64,000 nt of DNA, from assembly GCF_902381825.1 (NCBI RefSeq), contig NZ_LR698973.1, positions 3,053,137 through 3,117,136 of the forward strand. The letters run 5' to 3'. This document shows positions 8,574 to 16,389 of this stretch, one piece after another (position 1 is the stretch's first letter; the number at the start of each line of letters is the position of its first letter). Both the position numbers and the translations under genes were made by a program. The DNA is from Pseudocoprococcus catus (GTDB lineage Bacteria > Bacillota > Clostridia > Lachnospirales > Lachnospiraceae). A model generated the notes under the pieces. That model saw only the letters and a program-made list of their open reading frames with translations, was not told the DNA's origin and did no database searches.

Positions 8574-10128
8574 TGTTGATAATGAGCTGATGTCTGATCT
8601 TTACCGGGATTATCGCCAGATGAAGGGGGCTGAATATGCACAGCTCCATGAACTTGGTGAGCATTATCTTTCGCTGATTGAAGGCTACGATTTGGAAGAG
8701 AGTACGATCAAGACGCTTCAGGGACTTGTACAGTTTGAAACTGAAGAAGAATTGGAAAGCGTTGAAAACGGTATTGTACACGGCTATTTGACTGCGAAAG
8801 CAGCATTAAGAAAAGAACAGGCGGAATACAAAGAGTTTGTACGGATGTTCGACGGTGAGGAGCAGCAGGCATTAAATGGCCTGTCAGAGTATGTTGTTGG
8901 ACAGAAGAAGATTCCGTACAAGATTAAGAACAGAATATTGCATGTGGATGTATTGAGTACACCTGCGATGTCTCTGGAACTGGATTTTGCAGATGTATTG
9001 ATTGAAGACGGCAGACATCCGCGAGAAATTCTCATTACACATCTTTCCGGTGAATGTTTTGAACGAACGGAGACTGTGAAAGGCGAGAATGGTGCAGAAG
9101 AAAAGGTCAATGTACCGTATTATCGTCTGTCATTTGTCAATGGTCTTTCAGAGGGACCTTATCAGGCGAAGGAGAGTTCTTTTGTCTTTAGAAGTCTGAA
9201 AGGTTCACTGCATTTATATAATTATGATTCGGCGATGGAGCCGTTGGATGTCGATGCGGATAAATTGCCATGGAGGATCCTGATGCATCCTTTGAAGGCA
9301 ATGCTTGAGAAGGCACAGATACTTGGCGTTGAGTCGCTTGACAAGGATGAGCTGCGTGCCCTTCCGCTGTTGTGTGTGTTTTACGAGCTGATACAATTCT
9401 ACCTGGCACCAACGACAGAAGCGGGTATAGGGAAGAGCCTGATCCGTTTTGATGAAGATGCAGCGGAGAATTTTGCATTCAGTCAGAATGATTTGGAGGC
9501 AGCATGTGAATATCTGACCCCTTATGGTTTGGAGGAACTGACGGGATGGCTGCATAAGGCTATTGATGAGCGGGCAGCTTTCTGCCGTTATTGGATACAG
9601 TTTGCTTCCATGAAGAAAGCAGAAACATTATACGGCGTTTTGACAGATATACTGGACACTTGCAGCCAATATTACGAGAAAAGAGTGCTGCCATTATCAT
9701 GCCGCAAGCATCATGGTGCCGTACGGCGGGCGCTGAATGAGTATTTCTGCAGACATAAGTGGAGAGGCGAATTCCCGTATTACAGACGTGTAGAACCATC
9801 CAGTTTTCTGGAAGTGTCCAATGTTTATAAGCGCATGTACACCTATATCAATGAGAAACAGAAGGCGTTTTATGTGGATTTTATTGAGGGCGTCACGGAG
9901 AATAGTTACAGCATAACGGCAGTTGCGGGATATGTATTGCTGAAAGACGGAGAGAGCGCACGGGATTACAGAGCCCTAAATGGATATTTTCTTGACGGCG
10001 GCCGACGCAACAGTCATATTGTCGGTCAGATTACGATTAATGATATGATGAATGCGGATCAGGTGATTGAATTACTGAACACGATGATGCAGGATATTAT
10101 GCGGGAGTTTGCTCAGAAGAGGCAATAG
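8557..10128 (+). CDS. DUF3878-like uncharacterised protein
   Basis: A 523-residue soluble-looking protein without signal peptide or obvious membrane segments. It is rich in acidic helices; I see no catalytic motif I can name. It resembles the DUF3878 type of clostridial protein, but that assignment is from memory and weak. It starts inside the end of maf (17-base overlap) with AAGGAGG just before two adjacent ATGs (8557 and 8560), so it is co-translated with maf. A terminator follows at 10166. Confidence 0.7.
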   Translation: MMLHYSVDNELMSDLYRDYRQMKGAEYAQLHELGEHYLSLIEGYDLEESTIKTLQGLVQFETEEELESVENGIVHGYLTAKAALRKEQAEYKEFVRMFDGEEQQALNGLSEYVVGQKKIPYKIKNRILHVDVLSTPAMSLELDFADVLIEDGRHPREILITHLSGECFERTETVKGENGAEEKVNVPYYRLSFVNGLSEGPYQAKESSFVFRSLKGSLHLYNYDSAMEPLDVDADKLPWRILMHPLKAMLEKAQILGVESLDKDELRALPLLCVFYELIQFYLAPTTEAGIGKSLIRFDEDAAENFAFSQNDLEAACEYLTPYGLEELTGWLHKAIDERAAFCRYWIQFASMKKAETLYGVLTDILDTCSQYYEKRVLPLSCRKHHGAVRRALNEYFCRHKWRGEFPYYRRVEPSSFLEVSNVYKRMYTYINEKQKAFYVDFIEGVTENSYSITAVAGYVLLKDGESARDYRALNGYFLDGGRRNSHIVGQITINDMMNADQVIELLNTMMQDIMREFAQKRQ

Positions 10129-10165
10129 ACGCGATTGGTTATATTTTAGAATATTTGCGACAGAT

Positions 10166-10216
10166 AAAACCTTACTAATTTTCAGGAGAATAACTGACGA
10201 TCAGTAAGGTTTTTAG
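10166..10216 (+). terminator. Probable terminator after the maf operon
   Basis: AAAACCTTACT (10166-10176) pairs with AGTAAGGTTTT (10203-10213) and is followed by a short T-run. It lies 38 bases after the upstream stop codon and just before the next gene. Confidence 0.65.
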
Positions 10217-10241
10217 TTTATACGGAGAGAGGGAAGTATAT

Positions 10242-11453
10242 ATGCCGAATTTGGAACAAATAAAAAGAGAACTGAAAAAGTACAATTTTGCATATGAGGA
10301 GAATGTACTGCCGGTACATACAAACGGACATTATTTTTTATATGGTTTTTATGAGAAGGGGATAGCTATTTTTGCACTCCGGCCTGATTGGACGATTGAG
10401 GAGGGGGCTCTTCTTCCATGGGGAGATGTGTTGTCGCTCAAGGTGAAAAAGAGTTTGCTTTTTGAGAATAGAATGGATATTTTGACGCCAAAGATGAATA
10501 TATCCATGAAGATCATGAAATCGACGGGTGGATGTTCATGGATAAAAGAGAATTTGAAGAAGCTTGAAAATCTGAATTATTATCAAAATCTTTCATTTGC
10601 ATTTGGTGGGGCGGAAAAAGCTGATGATAATTGTGCAGCGTCAAGAGCGGGTCAAAAGAAAGCGCAGGAGCGAGAAAATACAACTGAGATTGTAGAGACA
10701 ATTTACCGGAAAATGACGGAATATACAGCAGCCCCGATGGTGAGTTTTGAACTCGAAGAAGGGGATGCGGGGCTTTTTGACTGTAAGATTGGCGGCGCTT
10801 ATTATGTGCCTGAGGGAGAACATCGATTGGAGAACAGCAGAACAGGCGAAGAATTGTATCTGCTGGCGCAGGTGAATTTTGCGCAGATTCCGCATTTGCC
10901 GGATTATCCTGAACAGGGGCTGATGCAGATATTGATCAGCAGTGAAGATATGTATGGATGCAATTTTGAAGATGGCTACGACCAGACAGGGTGGTGCATA
11001 CGTTACTATGAAACATTGCCGGAGCGGGCGGAGAAATCATGTATTCGTGAACCTGACTGGCATGAAGATACAGCGCTTCCTATGGAGAGAGAGGTAACAT
11101 ACCGTTTGAAGCCTACTGAAATTGTTCAGACGATGCCCTTTGACGATGTGAATTTCTGGCCGGCCGCAGATACCTGTCTGGATAGTGAGCTGCGGGGATA
11201 TCTTGAGAATGACGATGTTATGGATGGCCTGTGTGATATGTATGAGGAGTATATGTGTCAGGTTGGCGGTTATCCGTTTTTTACGCAATCTGATCCCAGA
11301 AGTGCCGACGATGGTGAGATATTATTATTTCAGTTGAACAGTGTGAAGGATATTATGTGGGGAGATTCCGGTGTCGCAAATTTCTTTATCGACAGAGAAG
11401 CACTGAAGAACAGAGATTTCAGCCATGTTATGTATAACTGGGATTGCTATTAA
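10242..11453 (+). CDS. DUF1963 (YwqG-like) domain protein
   Basis: A 403-residue protein. The first third (to about residue 120) is a separate region of unknown type containing a PH-like strand pattern (WGDVLSLKVKKSLLF). The rest matches DUF1963/YwqG: PDYPEQGLMQILIS, VGGYPFFTQSDPR, the IMWGDSGVANFFI segment and the closing NWDCY are family hallmarks. ATG 10242 follows GAGAGAGGGAAG. It is a single gene between terminator-like hairpins. The role of DUF1963 proteins is not established. Confidence 0.85.
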   Translation: MPNLEQIKRELKKYNFAYEENVLPVHTNGHYFLYGFYEKGIAIFALRPDWTIEEGALLPWGDVLSLKVKKSLLFENRMDILTPKMNISMKIMKSTGGCSWIKENLKKLENLNYYQNLSFAFGGAEKADDNCAASRAGQKKAQERENTTEIVETIYRKMTEYTAAPMVSFELEEGDAGLFDCKIGGAYYVPEGEHRLENSRTGEELYLLAQVNFAQIPHLPDYPEQGLMQILISSEDMYGCNFEDGYDQTGWCIRYYETLPERAEKSCIREPDWHEDTALPMEREVTYRLKPTEIVQTMPFDDVNFWPAADTCLDSELRGYLENDDVMDGLCDMYEEYMCQVGGYPFFTQSDPRSADDGEILLFQLNSVKDIMWGDSGVANFFIDREALKNRDFSHVMYNWDCY

Positions 11454-11556
11454 TGAGTGTCAGGTTTCAATACAATAAGGTGCATTGAGTAATTGCAAAA
11501 TGCGACAGACAGGTGTTACATACTAAGATAATGTGGTGATATTCATATTGAATCTT

Positions 11557-11606
11557 CACATTCAGGTACAGTATCATACACTGAACGATAAGTGTACCTG
11601 AATGTG
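11557..11606. repeat. 14-bp perfect inverted repeat
   Basis: CACATTCAGGTACA at 11557-11570 and its exact complement at 11593-11606 flank a 22-base loop. No clear T-run follows on the + strand. It may end the DUF1963 transcript or mark a small mobile or regulatory site; its role is unknown. Confidence 0.55.
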
Positions 11607-11654
11607 CTTTATAAGCAGCAATAAAATATTTTATTAAAAATATTAAAAAAACTG

Positions 11655-11838
11655 TTGACAATTCAAAATAGGAGTGGTATCATAATCAAGCTGTCAGCGA
11701 GAATAACGCGAAACAGCACAGATTCCATCAGATCAGAAAGAAATTTGAAAATAAATGAAAAAAGTTGGACTTTTTCCAGAGATGTTTCTTCTATTTTTAT
11801 AATTAACAAAATAGTAAGAGGACTCTGGTATTTTTTTT
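11655..11838 (+). ncRNA. Possible small RNA or attenuated leader with its own promoter and terminator
   Basis: A good promoter, TTGACA (11655-11660), 17-base spacer, TATCAT (11678-11683), is followed about 100 bases later by a hairpin CCAGAG (11776-11781)/CTCTGG (11823-11828) with inner arms CTATTTT/AAAATAG and eight T residues (11831-11838). No open frame with a ribosome site lies between. This predicts an RNA of about 150 nt from roughly 11690 to 11838. I recognise no known RNA family. It could also be read-through control ahead of rplM. Confidence 0.4.
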
Positions 11839-11927
11839 GCCTTTCAATCAAAAGGATGTATCTATTTAGGTATATGAGAGGGCGAAAAATAAAAATAAAA
11901 AATTGCTAAGAATACGCAATAAAAACA

Positions 11928-11956
11928 TTGACAGATAAAAATATTTGCAATATAAT
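11928..11956 (+). promoter_or_regulatory. Consensus sigma-70-type promoter of rplM-rpsI
   Basis: TTGACA at 11928-11933 and TATAAT at 11951-11956, both perfect, are separated by 17 bases. The predicted start is near 11963, leaving a leader of about 200 bases before rplM. Confidence 0.85.
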
Positions 11957-11962
11957 AAGTAA

Positions 11963-12160
11963 TTGTGACAGTATGGTTAAAAATACTTCGCCAATAGCCC
12001 CGGTGGGGTATTTGAACAATATATTTTTTAGAAAATATCTGATTGTTGGACGTTTGTTGTGATTGACGAGATCAACAGATGAAAGTGAGCTTTGATGTTT
12101 TCGGACATTTACATCAGGGAGCTAGTATTTCTTATACGATTAGATACACGAATAAGGAGG
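11963..12160 (+). promoter_or_regulatory. Structured rplM leader (possible L13 leader)
   Basis: The untranslated stretch between the promoter and rplM contains the hairpin CCCC-GGT-GGGG near 11998 and further pairing segments (AATATATTTTTTAGAAAATAT). In Firmicutes rplM-rpsI is often preceded by an autoregulatory L13 leader RNA. Position and length fit; the match to that family was not computed. Confidence 0.45.
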
Positions 12161-12166
12161 TTCACT

Positions 12167-12601
12167 ATGAAAAGCTTTGTAGCCAGCCCGGCAACAATTG
12201 AAAGAAAATGGTATGTAGTTGACGCTGCAGATCAGACATTAGGACGTTTAACTTCACAGGTAGCAGCAATCCTGAGAGGTAAGAATAAACCAACATTTAC
12301 ACCAAACGTAGATACAGGTGATTATGTAATCGTAATCAATGCTGACAAGATTAAAGTAACTGGTAAGAAGATGGATCAGAAGATCTACTACAGCCACTCT
12401 GATTATGTAGGCGGTATGAAAGAAGCTACATTAAGAGAAAAAATGGCTAAGAAACCTGAAGATGTTATTACATTAGCAGTTAAGGGTATGCTTCCAAAGG
12501 GACCATTAGGAAGAGCTATGATCAAGAAGCTTCATGTATATGCAGGTCCTGAACACAACCATGCAGCTCAGAAACCAGAAGTACTTGAACTCAAGTATTA
12601 A
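12167..12601 (+). CDS. rplM: 50S ribosomal protein L13
   Basis: L13 is an early-assembly protein of the large subunit. The 144-residue sequence has the family blocks [30 protein letters not shown] and [13 protein letters not shown] chose ATG 12167 because AAGGAGG lies 7 bases upstream; an upstream in-frame ATG at 12092 has no site and would add 25 atypical residues. It is co-transcribed with rpsI 31 bases later. Confidence 0.98.
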   Translation: MKSFVASPATIERKWYVVDAADQTLGRLTSQVAAILRGKNKPTFTPNVDTGDYVIVINADKIKVTGKKMDQKIYYSHSDYVGGMKEATLREKMAKKPEDVITLAVKGMLPKGPLGRAMIKKLHVYAGPEHNHAAQKPEVLELKY

Positions 12602-12632
12602 TTAATGAATTACATCGGAAGGAGAGAGAATA

Positions 12633-13025
12633 ATGGCTTCAGTAAAATATTACGGAACAGGTAGAAGAAAAAAGAGTATTGCCAGAGTATACCTTACACC
12701 AGGTACAGGTAAGATTACAATCAACAAGAGAGATATCGATGAATATTTCGGTCTTGAAACATTAAAAGTTGTTGTTAGACAGCCACTTGTTGCAACAGAA
12801 ACATTAGAGAAATTCGATGTATTAGTTAATGTTCACGGCGGCGGTTTCACAGGTCAGGCTGGTGCTATCAGACACGGTATCGCTCGTGCATTACTGAAAG
12901 CAGACGCTGAATTCAGACCAACTCTTAAGAAAGCTGGTTACCTGACAAGAGATCCACGTATGAAAGAACGTAAGAAGTACGGTCTCAAAGCAGCTCGTCG
13001 CGCACCACAGTTCAGCAAACGATAA
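12633..13025 (+). CDS. rpsI: 30S ribosomal protein S9
   Basis: A 130-residue S9. The C-terminal tail ends in the conserved KR that reaches toward the P-site tRNA (RAPQFSKR). Family blocks [16 protein letters not shown] and [19 protein letters not shown] are clear. It starts at ATG 12633 after GGAGAGAG. Second gene of the usual rplM-rpsI pair; a large terminator follows. Confidence 0.98.
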   Translation: MASVKYYGTGRRKKSIARVYLTPGTGKITINKRDIDEYFGLETLKVVVRQPLVATETLEKFDVLVNVHGGGFTGQAGAIRHGIARALLKADAEFRPTLKKAGYLTRDPRMKERKKYGLKAARRAPQFSKR

Positions 13026-13050
13026 TCTACGCGATGGCCATGAGCCATGC

Positions 13051-13114
13051 GACGTCAAATATGAAAAGCTTCGCCCATGCTTGCATGAGGCGGAGCTTTT
13101 TTTCATTTGACGTC
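13051..13114 (+). terminator. Long two-tier terminator hairpin after rpsI
   Basis: Outer 10-bp arms GACGTCAAAT (13051-13060) and ATTTGACGTC (13105-13114) enclose a GC-rich stem AAGCTTCGCC/GGCGGAGCTT (13066-13075 and 13089-13098) that runs into seven T residues (13097-13103). The loop holds the CATGC-TT-GCATG core found in other intergenic repeats of this window. Confidence 0.85.
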
Positions 13115-13684
13115 ATAGGGCGAAAGCCCGTGACCGAGGAAAACCGAAGGTTTTTCGAGGGAAGCAAGGCGAATGTTCCCGGAAAATCAAGGTTTTCCGG
13201 GGTTTTCTTATACCTAAACGGGTGACAAAAGTTTGCCCCCATTTGACCAAACGAGAGCCGTTTTCACCCAATTTTTAGTGGTTAAATATAGGACAACCGG
13301 CAAAAATGGGGTCAAAAAACGGCCTTAGTGGGTAAAAAATAGGACAACCAGAGAACAATTTCGGGGATATTTTTGAGGGTGATTTGGCACTCTCAGACAC
13401 CGGATTTTTCGCTGGAGGGTTTGGCATAATCTGACCAAATCTGAACAATTAAATACGATTCTAATGCAGGCACTCAGTAACAAATAACTGGGTGCTTTTT
13501 TTGTTTCAGAGATTCCGGCATTAGAAAGGGCCGTCACTTTATGATTTTGAAGTGGCGGCTTATTCTATTTACGCGAGTAATGAGCCGGGCAGATATGCTT
13601 GCATATCTATTCGGCGAATACCGCGATAACGAGATTGCTATCTCGCCCAGAAACAACAGCAACAATCAGAAATGAGGTGAAGTC
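13115..13684. other. Non-coding junction between chromosome and conjugative-element remnant
   Basis: No credible gene. It contains the hairpin CCCGGAAAA/TTTTCCGGG (13178-13201), two direct copies of TAGGACAACC about 52 bases apart (near 13290 and 13342) inside a longer imperfect repeat (GTGGTTAAATATAGG and GTGGGTAAAAAATAGG), and a perfect hairpin AGATATGC-TT-GCATATCT near 13591-13608 followed by CGCGATAACGAG (13622-13633). That last motif recurs at 58544. The direct repeats sit upstream of parA and could be old partition or origin sites. Confidence 0.5.
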
Positions 13685-14374
13685 ATGAACACACAAATGA
13701 TCGCCATCGCCAACCAGAAAGGGTGCTATGTGCCGGTGGCACATGTTCGGCACTGACTGGAGCGGGAGTGGAGAAGCATTGGCAAAACAACAACCTGTGC
13801 GAACTTGGGAATAGGTCTGGCACAGGCCGGAAAGAAAGTGCTTTTGATCGACGGGGACCCACAAGGAAGCCTGACAATCAGCTTGGGAAATCCGCAACCG
13901 GACAAGCTGTCATTTACACTGTCGGATGCAATGGGCAAAATTCTGATGGATCAGCCTATACGCCCCGGAGAAGGTATTCTGCATCATGCAGAAGGCGTTG
14001 ACCTGATGCCTGCGGATATTCAGCTTTCCGGTATAGAGGTTTCTCTGGTAAACTCCATGAGCCGTGAAACGATTTTACGGCAATATCTGGGCACACTGAA
14101 GGGACAATATTCCCATATCCTGATTGACTGTCAGCCCTCGTTGGGGATGCTTACGGTCAATGCGCTGGCGGCTGCGAACAGGATCATGATTGCTGCTTTG
14201 CTGCGGGACACCTATGGAAGTAAAATCAAAGTCTTTGGAACGGAGATCCCACACTCTGTCCGTGCAAAGGAAATTAGCGCAGAGGGAAAAAGTATTTTCG
14301 CCCATGACCCTGGCGGCAAGGTGGCAGAGGGGTATCGAAATCTGACGAAGGAGGTGTTGAAATTTGAAAAGTAG
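13685..14374 (+). pseudogene. ParA-type partition ATPase, broken
   Basis: The N-terminus reads MNTQMIAIANQKG, then normal ParA resumes at GKTTTCANLGIGLAQ, followed by LLIDGDPQGSLT and the family C-terminus ending NLTKEVLKFEK. Between QKG and GKTTT, where two codons (GV) are expected, there are 19 codons including a TGA at 13754-13756. So a net 51-bp in-frame insertion splits the Walker A loop. The insert carries a GTGCCG/CGGCAC hairpin. The centre of the protein is also shortened: after AANRIMI the usual ~55 residues before ALLRDTYGSK are missing (judged from memory of the family). Non-functional remnant of a conjugative element partition gene. Confidence 0.85.
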
Positions 14375-14492
14375 CGCGAAAAAAGGAGATTGAACTGACC
14401 AAAGGCAGACGGGAGTTGACGGAAGATGATGAGAGAGAAGCGGATGCCCTGTGCAAACGGTATCTGGAGCGTTGGAAGGAGGAACAGGAATG
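14364..14492 (+). pseudogene. ParB-like gene scrap
   Basis: A TTG start at 14364 after GGAGG, overlapping the end of parA, opens KSSAKKGD and then stops. In a second frame the DNA reads IELTKGRRELTEDDEREA and ends KRYLERWKEEQE at a TGA shared with the next start (14490-14492). The first part looks like the start of the ParB partner of this ParA family and the second like the end of it or of another element gene, joined by deletion and frameshift. Confident as debris, less so about the exact parent. Confidence 0.5.
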
Positions 14493-14789
14493 AAGATTTT
14501 GAAATGTCTGCTGATGATCGTAACTGCACCGGTCGTTTTGGTGTTGACGCTTTTTGTCTGGCTCTGCACGGGGCTGATCTACATATCCGGTCTGGTGCTT
14601 GGTCTGCTCAGCACGGTAATTGCTCTGCTTGGCGTGGCTGTGATTATTACCTATTCCCCGCAGAATGGTGCAATTTTGCTGGTTATGGCATTTTTTATTA
14701 GCCCGATGGGACTGCCGCTGGCTGCGATTTGGCTGCTGGGCAAGGTGCAGAGTTTGAAATTTGCGATCCAGGATTGGGTGTATGGGTAA
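14490..14789 (+). CDS. CD1845-like small membrane protein
   Basis: A 99-residue protein with three hydrophobic segments (about residues 7-30, 33-55 and 60-85). It resembles the CD1845 family encoded between the partition and mobilisation genes of clostridial conjugative transposons, with the ending WLLGKVQSLKFAIQDWVYG typical. I chose ATG 14490, preceded by GGAAGGAGGAACAGG; earlier in-frame starts lie in the parB debris. The function is unknown and it may be an orphan here. Confidence 0.75.
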   Translation: MKILKCLLMIVTAPVVLVLTLFVWLCTGLIYISGLVLGLLSTVIALLGVAVIITYSPQNGAILLVMAFFISPMGLPLAAIWLLGKVQSLKFAIQDWVYG

Positions 14790-14811
14790 ATGATGTGAAT
14801 ATAATTTGGAA

Positions 14812-14858
14812 TGAAAAGAAGCAGGACAATGGGTGATGAGACCCAATGCCCTGCTTCT
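14812..14858 (-). terminator. Terminator of the AAA_4 gene
   Basis: A stem of about 19 bp (AGAAGCAGG-CAATGGGT with its near complement) sits just past the stop of the minus-strand gene. On that strand it is followed by TTTTC. It also ends the + strand CD1845 gene convergently. Confidence 0.75.
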
Positions 14859-14862
14859 CTGT

Positions 14863-16275
14863 TTATTCGGAACGAACTGTAATATATTTTTGATTGCGAC
14901 TTTTAGGTTTATCGGGAATAGTCATTTCTAATTGCCCGGATTCTAAAAGCGGATTGATATGCTTCAAAGTGAAGTTTCTTAAATCTTTGAAGCCACAAAA
15001 TACTGCAAGCTCTTTCTTGGATTTTGGTGTTGTGCAAAAAGCCAAAATCTGTTTGGACATCGTTGATAGTTCAATATCTTGGTGGGTAACTTGGTGGGTA
15101 ACTTGGTGGGTATCACCCTCTAAGTTGTAGTTTACATTTTTCAAGATGACTCTGAAATCTGTCGCTGTTGAGGAAAATTCGGGCTTATATGCCTCTGTGT
15201 ATCCAGGCAGCTTTTCGGTTTCACTGACGATTTTGCGCAGGCCACTTCCACGGCGTTCCATGTACTTCATGCGGTGGAACAGGTCAGCAATCACAGGGTT
15301 TCGTCGCATCGAACGAATACTGTAAATATCGTATTCCTGAATTGAGCCGCCGCCAAACATACCGCCCGGAGATGTGATTTCCACCCGATCATCAAACATA
15401 TCAATGTGGACTTCGCTGCCAAGCACAATATAATCACGATGGATAAGTGCATTAACAAGAGCCTCTGTTACAGCTCGTTCAGCATAATCCGGCTTGTCTA
15501 CCCGATACTGAGCTTCTTTGACAAAACGGACTTTGGAATTATTGCGAATAAATTCACTGCCGCTTTTCAGTAAATAAATCAAATTCCCCTCGTATTCCTT
15601 ATCGTCCAGCGCATCATCAAAGATAGAGCCCTTTTCCAAGCCATTCCACCGGGTACAGAACATACGGGAGTTATAAACTGCGTGCTGATCGGTCATGAGT
15701 TTTCCAGCATTGGTCAGGAGTCCATTTTTATCAGTCAAACCAAAGGAAACATAATCGGATGGTTCAAAGCGGAGACCGGTCCGTTCCAGATAGGTTGCTT
15801 CCAGAAGTGTAAAGCTGTAATCCTTTTTCACAGCGTCTGTTGTTAAGGTGTCAAAGGACTGATTGGTTCCCTTTAAAATCAGTTCATTTACAATGTAATC
15901 CGGGGCAATTACGCTTTCATTTCCAACACGGATATATGCTTCCATCACGCCGTCTGCCTTGTAATAATATGGGGTGCTGCGGCCGGGAGAAACCTCCAGA
16001 GCTAATAGATTATTACCATCTTCCGGTAATGGTTTTAAGATAAACTGAGGTAATGGTGTGATTCGTTCTTTGATTAAGCGGCTGATCGCCTCAGCATCAT
16101 TTTGAACATCGGACAAGCCAATAGGTTTCCGGTCATCGGAGACCCCGAAAAACAGAGTGCCGCCGATTCCATTGGAAAAGGCACTGACACTTTTTAACCA
16201 GCTTTTTGGCTTTTTTGTTTCGAGAGCAACTTTGAAATCACATTCTGTTGCTTCAGCAATGAGCTGTTCTATCAT
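14863..16275 (-). CDS. Schlafen/AAA_4-domain ATP-binding protein with winged helix
   Basis: 470 residues. The N-terminal AlbA_2/Schlafen-like domain shows ECDFKVALETKKPKSWLKS and FSNGIGGTLFFGVSDDR. A HATPase_c_4-type region follows (AVTEALVNALIHRDY, VEITSPGGMFGGGS), then MKYMERRGSGLRKI. A linker with THQVTHQVTHQ leads to a C-terminal winged-helix region. Such proteins are common accessory regulators in mobile elements; a DNA- or RNA-linked role is inferred only. I chose the ATG at 16275 after AAAGGAGGGA. It is transcribed away from the relaxase. Confidence 0.85.
   Translation of the reverse strand: MIEQLIAEATECDFKVALETKKPKSWLKSVSAFSNGIGGTLFFGVSDDRKPIGLSDVQNDAEAISRLIKERITPLPQFILKPLPEDGNNLLALEVSPGRSTPYYYKADGVMEAYIRVGNESVIAPDYIVNELILKGTNQSFDTLTTDAVKKDYSFTLLEATYLERTGLRFEPSDYVSFGLTDKNGLLTNAGKLMTDQHAVYNSRMFCTRWNGLEKGSIFDDALDDKEYEGNLIYLLKSGSEFIRNNSKVRFVKEAQYRVDKPDYAERAVTEALVNALIHRDYIVLGSEVHIDMFDDRVEITSPGGMFGGGSIQEYDIYSIRSMRRNPVIADLFHRMKYMERRGSGLRKIVSETEKLPGYTEAYKPEFSSTATDFRVILKNVNYNLEGDTHQVTHQVTHQDIELSTMSKQILAFCTTPKSKKELAVFCGFKDLRNFTLKHINPLLESGQLEMTIPDKPKSRNQKYITVRSE
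15078..15112. repeat. 12-bp tandem repeat in the AAA_4 gene
   Basis: Nearly three copies of CTTGGTGGGTAA encode the THQV repeat between the ATPase and winged-helix parts. Changes in copy number would keep the frame and only vary linker length. Confidence 0.8.
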
Positions 16276-16389
16276 AAAATCCCTCCTTTGAGGTATTGGT
16301 AGTTTCTTTATATTATACCCATAAGGAGAGTTTATTTCAACGATAGGCACAAAGAGTTCAGAAAAAATATTTTGAGAGGAGGGCTTTTT

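Noticed and set aside
11655..11909. 84-codon frame starting upstream of rplM
   Set aside because: The start is the -35 box of a promoter and the frame runs through a terminator hairpin; protein composition is not credible.
15078..15112. CRISPR-like short repeats
   Set aside because: Units are contiguous 12-mers inside a coding frame with no spacers; no cas genes in the window.
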